Shown: piece by piece, positions 1-8,900 of the stretch
Position numbering within the stretch: the first letter of the stretch is position 1
Layout of the letters: every line of letters starts with the position of its first letter
From: JACMLD01 sp047602295
GTDB lineage: Bacteria > Bacteroidota > Bacteroidia > Chitinophagales > Chitinophagaceae
NCBI GenBank assembly: GCA_047602295.1
Contig: JASGHP010000001.1
Location: 4,836,001-4,900,000 of the forward strand
Length of the DNA: 64,000 nt
Direction: 5' to 3'
Translations under genes and position numbers: made by a program
The notes under the pieces: model-generated
Seen by the model: only the letters and a program-made list of their open reading frames with translations
Databases searched by the model: none
Told to the model about the DNA's origin: nothing

Positions 1-103
1 TCATGAATTTAATTGTAGTGCAACTATCTGCTGCACCGCATGCACCCATCAGCGCTATGAAGTGGCCCAAAATAATAAAGTCTGCATTGATCCTTATTTG
101 CAT
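1..103 (-). CDS. possible 5' end of a gene leaving the window
   Basis: An open frame of 34 codons starts at an ATG (complement of 101-103) and runs off the left edge without a stop. An in-frame TAG lies just upstream, so this ATG would be the first available. The peptide has a hydrophobic stretch followed by Gly-Ala-Cys, vaguely like a lipobox. The visible part is too short to name. It may equally be intergenic DNA. Nothing else is seen between 104 and 268. Confidence 0.2.
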   Translation of the reverse strand, partial: MQIRINADFIILGHFIALMGACGAADSCTTIKFM

Positions 104-268
104 GATTGGCCTGCCACTCTCCTACATTGCGCATAAAGCAAATGCCAGGACGAATCCTGTAGCGTAATATTGCCACCACATGTATGCTGCAAACAGCTTT
201 TCATGGATGGTATGCGGTTGTTGGCAACTAATTAGCATGCCCGCTATTTTTTTAGCATTTTTGTACAC

Positions 269-1327
269 ATGAAAAAGTATGGGCTGCATATTCTTTTCTG
301 GCTGGCCTATCTTGCTGAAGATACATTGCTGGCTTACTGGTGGGATAGTGCCCGCTTAAAAGCCATGCCCCCTTTAGAGCGGGTAATATTTTCTCTTAAG
401 CTTTGCGCTGCATTACTTCCACCCAAGATTTTATTTACTTACCTGCTATTGTATGTAATACTCGACAGGGTATTGCAACAAAAAGGCCGCACCTTTATCA
501 ATATCATCGGGCTTGTAGCAGCTATAATGGGCACTATGATTTTATTACGGCTGGTAGACTTGAACTTTGTTTACCCTTACATTTATCATCAACCGGTAAT
601 ACCTGCATTCTTTAATCCATTCGGCATGTTGTTTAACCTGATAGACATTGGCTTTGTCTCTGGCATAGCAGTAGCAATACGTCAGTTGCGTTTGCAATTT
701 GAAGGAAGGGAAAGAGAGAAACTGCTAACCAAAGAAAAGCTGCAGGCAGAACTGAAGTTTCTGAAGAACCAGACCAATCCGCATTTTCTCTTTAACACAC
801 TTAACAATATTTATGCGCTGGCGCGAAAAAAATCTGACGGCACTGCAGATGCGGTAATGAAGCTCTCCAAGATATTGCGGTTTATGTTGTACGAGTCTGG
901 CAATAAGTTTATCAGCCTGGAAGAAGAAATAAAACTGATTGATGATTATATTGACCTGGAGAAGATTCGTTACAACAATTTAAACATACAGTTTCAGAAA
1001 GACATAGACGATCCTAAGCAACCATTGTCACCGTTGTTATTGTTGCCCTTGGTAGAAAATGCTTTTAAGCATGGTGCCAGCGAATCTTTTAATGATGCAT
1101 ATGTAAAGATTAGCGCAAAGCTGAGGCAGGCGCAATTGATCTTTACTGTGGAAAACAGCAAAGAAGAAACGCAGGCAAAAGCAGAAAGCGAAAAACAAAT
1201 TGGACTGACAAATACCCGGCGTCAATTGGAGCTGATGTACAAGGATTATGATCTTAACGTAGAAAACCTGCCGAACAAATTTTCTGTAACACTGCATGTA
1301 AACCTTAATCAACATGGAGAAATATAA
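269..1327 (+). CDS. LytS/YehU-type sensor histidine kinase
   Basis: 352 aa. Four hydrophobic segments (about residues 8-25, 43-66, 76-95 and 118-138) make an N-terminal membrane domain, followed by a short coiled coil (145-165) and a His_kinase domain of the LytS type. The phospho-accepting His is H172 in the motif NPHFLFN, and the ATP-binding N box is in LPLVENAFKHG. The Bergerat-fold C-terminus is short, as is usual for this family. The last 14 bases overlap the start of the LytTR regulator gene, so the two are co-translated and form a two-component pair. The input signal cannot be deduced; the membrane domain has no recognisable sensor fold. Confidence 0.93.
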   Translation: MKKYGLHILFWLAYLAEDTLLAYWWDSARLKAMPPLERVIFSLKLCAALLPPKILFTYLLLYVILDRVLQQKGRTFINIIGLVAAIMGTMILLRLVDLNFVYPYIYHQPVIPAFFNPFGMLFNLIDIGFVSGIAVAIRQLRLQFEGREREKLLTKEKLQAELKFLKNQTNPHFLFNTLNNIYALARKKSDGTADAVMKLSKILRFMLYESGNKFISLEEEIKLIDDYIDLEKIRYNNLNIQFQKDIDDPKQPLSPLLLLPLVENAFKHGASESFNDAYVKISAKLRQAQLIFTVENSKEETQAKAESEKQIGLTNTRRQLELMYKDYDLNVENLPNKFSVTLHVNLNQHGEI

Positions 1328-2039
1328 TTGCATTATTGTGGAGGATGAGCCGCTGGCTGCAGAGATATTGCAGGATTATATCAGCCAGATTGGTTTTTTA
1401 GATCTGAAAGCAACTTGCCGCCACGCTATTGCCGCCATGGAAGTATTGCAGGAGAATAAGATTGATGTCATCTTTCTCGACATTCATTTGCCCCGCATAA
1501 AAGGCGTAGACTTTGTGCGTACACTGAAGCATCCGCCACAGATCATCATTACTTCTGCCTACCAGGAATATGCATTGGAAGGTTATGAACTAAATGTATT
1601 GGACTATCTTCTGAAGCCCGTAGAGTTTAGTCGTTTCCTGATGGCAGTGAATAAAATAAAAACACATTTCAGTGCAAAAGAAAATATGGCAGAGAATAAA
1701 TCAATGCCAGTGATAGAAGGCACGGAAAGGCAATACATGTTTTTTAACATCAACAAAAAGAAAGTAAAGATTTACGTGGATGAGATACTGTATATAGAAA
1801 GCCTGAAAGAATACATCAAGATTATTACAATAGGAAAGTCTATTATGGTAAAGTTCCAGCTATCGCAGATAGAAGAGCTGCTGAAGAAGGGAAAGTTCCT
1901 GCGCATACACCGCTCGTTTATCATTGCTAAAAACAAAGTGGATGCATTTACTGCTACGGAAGTAGAAATTGCCGGCAAGGAAGTGCCTATTGGCAGAAGC
2001 TATAAAGAACATGTGATGCTGCAACTGGCGAGTGAATAA
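1314..2039 (+). CDS. LytTR-family response regulator
   Basis: 241 aa. An N-terminal receiver domain (about 5-120) has the acidic pair E10/D11, the phospho-acceptor D56 in FLDIHLP, T80 and K101. A C-terminal LytTR DNA-binding domain (about 135-238) contains the typical strand ending YIESLKEYIKI and the segment FLRIHRSFII. It overlaps the upstream kinase gene by 14 bases and is its likely partner. LytTR regulators bind imperfect direct repeats and in Bacteroidota often control neighbouring or exported functions; the target here is unknown. Confidence 0.93.
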   Translation: MEKYNCIIVEDEPLAAEILQDYISQIGFLDLKATCRHAIAAMEVLQENKIDVIFLDIHLPRIKGVDFVRTLKHPPQIIITSAYQEYALEGYELNVLDYLLKPVEFSRFLMAVNKIKTHFSAKENMAENKSMPVIEGTERQYMFFNINKKKVKIYVDEILYIESLKEYIKIITIGKSIMVKFQLSQIEELLKKGKFLRIHRSFIIAKNKVDAFTATEVEIAGKEVPIGRSYKEHVMLQLASE

Positions 2040-2044
2040 TAGTG

Positions 2045-2195
2045 TTGCCACAGATTCACAGATTACATTCACGCATCAATACTTTCATTAAAATTATTGT
2101 TTTACTGCAGGTGCAAATGGTTGTGTTGGATTAATACTGATAATCATCCCTTCGGGATATCGCACCGCAAGAAGTAATCCGTAAATCTGTGGCAA
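2045..2195. repeat. 151-bp segment bounded by a 22-bp imperfect inverted repeat
   Basis: The left arm 2045-2066 includes GCCACAGATTCACAGATTAC. The right arm 2174-2195 is its reverse complement with two mismatches. The interior is AT-rich and holds a small palindrome, ATCCC-TTC-GGGAT, at 2146-2158. The segment carries no gene and sits between convergent genes. The layout resembles a miniature inverted-repeat element or a long bidirectional stem. No target-site duplication was recognised. Confidence 0.5.
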
Positions 2196-2225
2196 AAAAT
2201 CTATTTGCCAGCCAATAAAAGCAAA

Positions 2226-2248
2226 CGGCTGCCCAATATGGACAGCCG
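2226..2248 (-). terminator. Rho-independent-type terminator after the B12 uptake operon
   Basis: An 8-base imperfect stem (CGGCTGCC with GGACAGCCG across CAATAT) lies about 20 bases past the stop codon of the BtuG-like gene on the minus strand. It is followed in that direction by a T-rich stretch (TTTGCTTTTATT). Confidence 0.6.
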
Positions 2249-2266
2249 CTGCAAAGTTTAAGACAA

Positions 2267-3334
2267 TTACTGCTTGATGATAGCTACCGTATTGGGATTG
2301 ATACCCGGTGCTACTGAAAATGAAAACTTCTTCTTGCCTGTTTTATCAAAACAATACACCATACCTGCCGATGAATAATTGATAGCGTCTGTAACATACA
2401 CATCTCCGTTATCGCTGTCTACTGAAATACCATAAGGCACTTTTATAACAGTACCGTCTGTTACAAAATTAGATTTGGCTGCAGTAAAATCCGTGGTGTT
2501 TAATGCACGCACATTGGGTGAGCCAAGATAGCCGCCGGTGGCATACAAGAAACCATTGTAATAACGCATTTTGCCAACAGCCGTATCAACAGATTTTATT
2601 ATGCTGCCATTGCTGTTCAGCTTTACCAGTCTCGGACCATTAGAAACATAATCGCCTGTGCAGCCCACATAGATATTGCCTGCATCGTCTGCAGCAAGTG
2701 TACCGGGGTTAAGCCCCACTGTAATCTTACGTGTTTGCGTAAAACTATTGAGATCTATTACAGACACAGTAGAATCATACACGGGGCTCAAACCTCCAGA
2801 ATTAGCTACATACAAATTAGTACCGGACACCACCAGTTGCTCGGGGTTGCTGCCAACGGTTATAAATTTCTCAATGGCAAGGGAAGCCGTATCGATTACT
2901 GCTACTGTGCCATCGTAAGAAGATACCAGCACTTTGTTTTTGTAAGCTGCCGCATAACGTGGCTGACGAGCAGCGCCGCCGGTAGTTTTAAAATCTATCT
3001 TCTTTACTTCTTTTGCAGTTGTTGCATCTGCTACTTCCACATAGCTTGACACGTTCATTACAATATAGATTTTACCACCGTAAATGATAATGTCATTGCC
3101 GGTATCGCCCAGCTTGCTGCCATTGGTATTGGCAAAAAAATCTGTGGTAGCTGCTGCTGAAGTGGAATTGTAATAAGTAAGCGTGGTATTGTTTCCATTA
3201 AAAGTTCCTTCACTTAAAACATATGCACCCGTAGTCACTTTTGGTACTGATGGTGTAGGACTATCATCTTTCTTACAAGAGGCCATCACAATAACCAATG
3301 CCATAGTCAACAAAATAATTGAACGCTTCATCAT
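2267..3334 (-). CDS. btuG: BtuG-like surface beta-propeller lipoprotein (YncE-type)
   Basis: 355 aa. The signal peptide ends in the lipobox VMASC, with lipidated C20 followed by KKDDS, a context typical of surface-exposed Bacteroidota lipoproteins. The rest is a repetitive propeller of the YncE type: repeated units such as VSVIDLNS, VAVIDTAS and NPGTLAADDAGNIYVG suggest about seven blades. It lies 8 bases downstream of the TonB receptor gene and under the same cobalamin riboswitch. In Bacteroides, BtuG is a seven-bladed propeller lipoprotein that sits on BtuB and captures B12 with very high affinity. The assignment therefore rests on fold plus context; direct ligand residues cannot be checked here. 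Confidence 0.75.
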   Translation of the reverse strand: MMKRSIILLTMALVIVMASCKKDDSPTPSVPKVTTGAYVLSEGTFNGNNTTLTYYNSTSAAATTDFFANTNGSKLGDTGNDIIIYGGKIYIVMNVSSYVEVADATTAKEVKKIDFKTTGGAARQPRYAAAYKNKVLVSSYDGTVAVIDTASLAIEKFITVGSNPEQLVVSGTNLYVANSGGLSPVYDSTVSVIDLNSFTQTRKITVGLNPGTLAADDAGNIYVGCTGDYVSNGPRLVKLNSNGSIIKSVDTAVGKMRYYNGFLYATGGYLGSPNVRALNTTDFTAAKSNFVTDGTVIKVPYGISVDSDNGDVYVTDAINYSSAGMVYCFDKTGKKKFSFSVAPGINPNTVAIIKQ

Positions 3335-3342
3335 AGTGTGTA

Positions 3343-5382
3343 TTATAAATTATTAAATAACAAACTGATTTTATAAGATCTGCCGGGCATAGGAAAATAC
3401 TGCACCACATCGTAATGCTGATTGGTGATATTATCCGCCTCTGCTCTTATGTGAACTGTAAACTGTTTTAGTGGCAACTGCCTTGTTACAAATACATCCT
3501 GTGTCATCCATCCATCCAGTTGTGTTGCAGGACTGTTATCTCCCAAAGTGTAACGTGTTCCAGAAAACAATGCATTCCATCCAACACTCCATTTGTTGTA
3601 TTGCACAGAAAAAAGTGCAGAGCCAGCATTGTCTGGTGTGTATGGAATACGGTTTTTATAACTGCTGCTGCTTTTATCCGTTATATCCAGCGCTTGTTGC
3701 AAGGTGTATGCAATGCGTGCCGTCCATTCTACTTTTGCGGAGAAACGGCCGCTTGCGTCTGTATTGATATCAATGCCCTTAATGGCTACTTTGCCAATAT
3801 TCAGCATCGTCCACACAAAAAGGTTCTGTCCGGGCACAGCTACTATTTTATCCTGCACTCTGTTGTAGTATGCGTCTGCGCTAATGCCCAGGCGCTTTAT
3901 AAATCCCTGGAAGGATTTTGTGTAAGCTGCGCCCAGGTTAAATTGTTGAGAATATTCAGGCCGCAAATTGCTGTTGCCAATAAAATTATAGTAGAGATCA
4001 TTAAACGTGGGCATCCTGAATGCCGCTTTGTAAAATGCACGCAACGTAAATGGGCTGGTTGCAGAAGGTTGCACTTTCAATGCCAGCGCAGGCGTCCATT
4101 TGTTTTTTGCCCCAGCCGCATTGCCATTGTTTATTTTATCAATAATACCGGTATAAAGCAGCGAACCATTCAACTGCCAAAGGGTATGTGTGTATTGCAA
4201 TGCAATATTCTCCCAGAAGCTGGTGCGCCTGGGCGAAGCAAAGTTGGTTGTATTTGCAGACAATGTATTGTATGCAATATCTGACGCAGCATTTAATGAA
4301 AGCGCTTTGCTAAAATTGTGACTGGCAGCAACGCTTGCATATACTTCCTGTTGCGTGTAACGGTTGTTTAATCCGCCCTGCCCGTTAAGGAAATCAGGGT
4401 CTTTGTATTTAGTATAAGTATTGCTGTATTTGCCAGAAAACAATAATGCAGTGGCTTCATTAATTTTTTTCCTGTAGCGGCTTTGTACAAAATAATCTGT
4501 GTTCCATAAGCGCTGCACAGATCTTGTGTTGAAAAAAACAATGGCACCAGGTAATCCTCTTGCGGAGCTGTATATGCCTGCTTTTACCTGCAGTGTTGCA
4601 CTGTCTTTAAACTGTTTTAACAGGTTGGCTTCTGCCTGTATAGACTTTGTATCTGCATTGTCGCGCCTGGTCTTTTCAGAATAATTTCCATTATTGATGG
4701 TAAAAGGATAATCACCTTTTGAATACAGTGCTTCTGCATTGAAGCTTACTACCGTATTATTCTTTAAAGGTTGCAATATGCCAGCAAAGGGTTGCCAGAG
4801 ATTAAACGAACCCGCTTTAAGACCAGCCTGCCATTTCTGCTTTTGAAAACTTTGTACAGCAACCATATTGCTGTTAATAGACAAAGCTGCAGCAGATGCA
4901 TAAGCTCTTGCAGTAGCTATATTCTGTTGAAAGCCTCCTTGTTGCAATTCAAGTGCTTGTATAAATGTGGTAGAATACCTGCTGAGATCTACCTGTCCTG
5001 TTTGTACATCGGTAACCGGCATGCCATCGTATATAATACCCGTAGAGGCTGCACCCAAGCTACGAACAGAAATAGTTTTTAATCCGCCAATGCCACCATA
5101 GTCTTTTACCAGTGCACCACTAAAATACCTGGCCGCATCACCCACGGAAGGAGCATTCAATTGCTGCAACGCATCGCTGTTCATTCTTTGCAATGGTGTG
5201 GCACTGTTATAAGGTTGCTGAATTTTAAGACCCGCCACATTTACATTCTTCAGCAGCTTTGCAGAATCTTTTTGCTGTGCAATAGCAGTATTAAGAGAGA
5301 ACAATAATCCCATCACGCAAAGTAAACCATGCGCAAGCAACGCCTGTTGCAATATTTTTTTTGGATGGATAGCTATTGTCAT
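3343..5382 (-). CDS. btuB: BtuB-like TonB-dependent cobalamin receptor
   Basis: 679 aa from the ATG at 5382. An in-frame GTG at 5469 would add 29 residues, but it lacks an export signal, whereas the chosen start gives a clear signal peptide ending near AIAQQ and has AGG eight bases upstream. A plug domain follows (about residues 55-170, with the segments SVRSLGAASTGIIYDG and LELQQGGFQQN), then a 22-strand-type barrel ending in an aromatic-rich strand (YKISLLFNNL). It is an outer-membrane transporter energised by TonB. The B12 assignment comes from the cobalamin riboswitch in its leader and the BtuG-like gene downstream, with which it forms an operon. Confidence 0.85.
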   Translation of the reverse strand: MTIAIHPKKILQQALLAHGLLCVMGLLFSLNTAIAQQKDSAKLLKNVNVAGLKIQQPYNSATPLQRMNSDALQQLNAPSVGDAARYFSGALVKDYGGIGGLKTISVRSLGAASTGIIYDGMPVTDVQTGQVDLSRYSTTFIQALELQQGGFQQNIATARAYASAAALSINSNMVAVQSFQKQKWQAGLKAGSFNLWQPFAGILQPLKNNTVVSFNAEALYSKGDYPFTINNGNYSEKTRRDNADTKSIQAEANLLKQFKDSATLQVKAGIYSSARGLPGAIVFFNTRSVQRLWNTDYFVQSRYRKKINEATALLFSGKYSNTYTKYKDPDFLNGQGGLNNRYTQQEVYASVAASHNFSKALSLNAASDIAYNTLSANTTNFASPRRTSFWENIALQYTHTLWQLNGSLLYTGIIDKINNGNAAGAKNKWTPALALKVQPSATSPFTLRAFYKAAFRMPTFNDLYYNFIGNSNLRPEYSQQFNLGAAYTKSFQGFIKRLGISADAYYNRVQDKIVAVPGQNLFVWTMLNIGKVAIKGIDINTDASGRFSAKVEWTARIAYTLQQALDITDKSSSSYKNRIPYTPDNAGSALFSVQYNKWSVGWNALFSGTRYTLGDNSPATQLDGWMTQDVFVTRQLPLKQFTVHIRAEADNITNQHYDVVQYFPMPGRSYKISLLFNNL

Positions 5383-5495
5383 ACTGAATACCTGAATGCA
5401 TACGCAGATGAAAGCATTGAAAACAAATGAAACGAAACAGCAGCTGCATTTGTCTTCAGCCTTTTCCACGAAAGCTGATAAACCTTGATTGTTAT

Positions 5496-5676
5496 GGCAG
5501 GTCTTCTGACTTAAAGCCCAACTTATCTGCCTTCCCGTTTTTGCTCAACGCATTACAGTGGCCTGGAGAGAAAGTTGTTTCACATTGGTGAAGCTTTTTA
5601 CAGCTGCGGGACAGTTCCGGATTTACACCGTATTCCCTTTTAATCCCGGAGAAAAATTGCCGGGAACCAATAACGC
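5496..5676 (-). promoter_or_regulatory. cobalamin (adenosylcobalamin-type) riboswitch
   Basis: Read on the minus strand, all the conserved blocks appear in order: a GGTTCCCGG start, AAAAGGGAATACGGTG, AAATCCGGAACTGTCCCGCA with CTGTAA, the GCCACTG block, CGGGAAGGC, and the closing AAGTCAGAAGACCTGCC. The order and spacing match the B12-box riboswitch. The element ends about 113 bases before the BtuB-like start codon, so it probably controls translation or early termination of the whole operon, with low expression when cobalamin is plentiful. An 84-codon frame through this region is an artefact of the RNA. Confidence 0.95.
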
Positions 5677-5902
5677 GGCAAATATAGGGTAATTCGGTGT
5701 TGTGGATGGAAGAATCATTTTCTCTACAGAAAGATCATTTTTATGAGCCGGCATTAAATCATTGGGCATCATCGTTGCCACGCTCGGTTCAACTTTAAAT
5801 CGTTGAGCAGCAGGCTTCGGCATGAATTCACAATTTATGCTTGAAATCAGTAACTGATCAAAACCCAACTCGCACAATTACAATGTCTAAATAAGATCTT
5901 TC

Positions 5903-8900
5903 TTATTCGATTACTGTTTCACGCATTGTATTGCGTCCATAAAAAACGGGAAAATACATTAAGGAAACTTTGGCAGGGTTTAAGGTAAACTTTCCACCGA
6001 ACCGTGCCTCCAGCTCAATCTCATAACGATGCAGCCCCTTTTGCATATGCTCCATAAAAATAAGTTGCTTGTTTTTTAAAAACTCTTTGTGCTCTCTCCA
6101 TAAGTCCTGCTCTCTTGATGCATACACGCAACCCGCCGGTATCGGAATTTCTACCATTAAATATTCTGCATTGCTACTGGCGTTTATTTCTACAATCATT
6201 TTTATTTTTTCGCCGGTTTTCAAATTAGCAATGCGCTTAGCATTTCTTTCGAAATAAGTTTGTACCTGGAAATAGTTGGTCACAGGTTCGGGTTGCTTAT
6301 TCCAATTACGTTGATAACTGGTTAAGTAAATAAGACCTCCACCGGCTTTAATAATATGTAATTGCTTTGCCCTTTCACTTCTTATGGTTGTTTTAAAAGG
6401 GAATTTTTGTATGGTGAAGCTGCTATCGCCTTTTAACTGCAATGAAGCAGGTTTCAAAAAATCACCCGTTCTCTCTAAAACATATGGAAGCAGCGCTGCT
6501 ACAATGGATGCGCTGGCTACTGTATTCTGCCAATATCCATTTTTTCTGCATGAAAGAAAATATTGCATAATGGATTTTAAATCCTCCTCATGATTTTTTT
6601 CTTTTGATAAAACTTCAAATGCAAGGACTGTAACTGCATCAATGTTATTGTACCAACGATAAGTTTCTTCGCCCCAGTGCATACCGGCAGGAAGATCTTT
6701 TATCGCTTTATGCATAAGCGCTTCCAGCATGGCTGTGTGCGTAAAATTTTGTTGTTGTTTTATTTTCACCAATTGCCATTGCTGCAAAACGGTTAAGGAG
6801 TCGAAATCAATTTTATCCAGCCAGGTGCCATAGTCTGTTTCGTGGCGGGCCTCACTCATTGTTACCAATGCAGCAAGGCGTTGATCTTTATTTAACCGGG
6901 GCAATTGGTTTTGCAAATACAATAACCCGTTTCTGATATTTGTTTCTACCAGTTTGTCTGCACGAAGTGGTAACAACGCATTAATAACATAGTTAGAAAT
7001 ATAAAAATCAGGATTGCCACCTTCCCACCAACTCCATGCTCCTTCATACAATTGTGTTTTTTGCAATTTTGAAATCAGCATATCTATTGCAGGCTGTTCT
7101 TCAAACTTTCTATTCAGTTTTGCAAATATTGTTTTCTCCATTAGCAATCCTCTAAGCTTGGACGCTGTTTGCTCCATGCAGTAATAAGGGTATTTTTTCA
7201 AGGCGTCAATCTCATTCAGCAATACCTCCAAAGTATTATTTTGTGCAAAAATTTCTACCGCCCCGTCTCCTGGAAATTTTCCTAATGTGATAACAGTGTC
7301 GCGATCCAGTACCCAGAATTGACCATTCACTTCTTCCGTTCCTTTCTTTATTACAGGTATAGATTTTTCTTCTTCGTCTTTAAACCCTGTATTTGTTTCA
7401 ATGGCAAATTCGGCTTTCAAAGAATCTGTTTCACCTGCAATAACCGGGAATTGCTTAACAGCAGCGGCCGTAGCTTTTAACATCAAATTTTCTTGCGACA
7501 TTAAATGCCCAGCTTGTGAAAAAACAGTTTTGAGTTGGTAATCGTTGTTTGTATAGTTTAAAGCTTTGCCAACAACAACCACAGAATCACCTTCTACCAG
7601 GAATTGAGGCATTGCAATACCTGCCAGCAATGGTTTATAGGATTGAACAAAGCTTGCAGTTTTGCCTATTCTTCTTTTTCTATCCATGGCAAGCACATAG
7701 ATTTGCCATCCTGTTATGTTATCGGGATAAGTTGCTGTAAATTTTGCAATCCCATTTTTATCTGTAAATAATTGTGGCTGCCAAAAAGCATAGTCTCTGA
7801 ACTTAGTGCGAACATTCTTTGTTTTTGTACTGATGATCACCACACCATTTGCACCACGCGAGCCATAAATAGCTCCTGCTTCTGTGTTTTTCAGTACAGT
7901 AACACTAGAAATCATGTCCGGAGAAATATTTTCCGGCATCTTATCGTACAAAATACCATCAATAACATAAAGAGGATGAGATGAAATATCAATAGATCTT
8001 GCTCCTCTAATCATTATTCTTTCATCATTATTGATCATACCACCGCCTGTAATAGCAATGCCCGGAACACTTCCCATTAGCATTTGATCGAAATTTCCAT
8101 TTGCATTAGTCAACGACTCTCCATTAACTACAGACACCGAAGCTGTTAAGCTCATTTTCTTTTGTGTTCCATATGCTACAACCACCACTTCGTTCAAATT
8201 CATATTTGCTACCACCATTGCTATCTCCACGTTTGCATAATCATTTTCAGGCACATTTACATTTATCTGCCGGCTTGCATACCCAATAGTGGAAATTACT
8301 AAAATACATTTCCCAGGTTTAATATTGGGTATACTAAAACTTCCATCTGCGCTGCTTGTTGTCGTAGTCTTGCTTCCTTTAATTATGATAACAGCTCCGG
8401 GGATTGCCAATCCACCTTTCTTATCAATAACTTTGCCTTTTATACCAGATTTGCCAGATTCATAAACAGGCATCGCTTCAACTTGCGATTTATCCTGTCT
8501 GACAGGTTCGTTGAGTCTAAGAATTTCTACGGGAAGAGGCAATTCTTCTTCATGAAGCCATTCAGCAGACAAGGCATTTGCGACATTATAATTAGCTTTT
8601 GTTGCATTTATACATAAAGTCTGGTCTTGCTTAATAACCACATCGTCTACAACGGCTGTCAAATCGTTACGATTAATCAACCATAAAGTGTACACACCCG
8701 GCTTTATGTTTTCAACTCTACCCAAAGAGCCGGGCATAATCATTCGTTGCTCCGGATGTTGTTTTGGAAATAAAATAACATACTGCAGCAAAGTATCCCT
8801 GGCAATAGAAAAATATAAGTGACCGCTCCCTTCCTTCCTCTGCCCGTATTCTGAATAGCCGGATAATTTCAACAAAGACTTCTGTTTTATAACAGGCTTT

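Noticed and set aside
3520..4284. Long open frame on the plus strand, 254 codons
   Set aside because: It is antisense to the BtuB-like gene, rich in Cys and His and lacks any domain; a shadow of the real gene.
5623..5877. 84-codon frame on the minus strand
   Set aside because: It runs through the 5' end of the cobalamin riboswitch and has no protein-like features.
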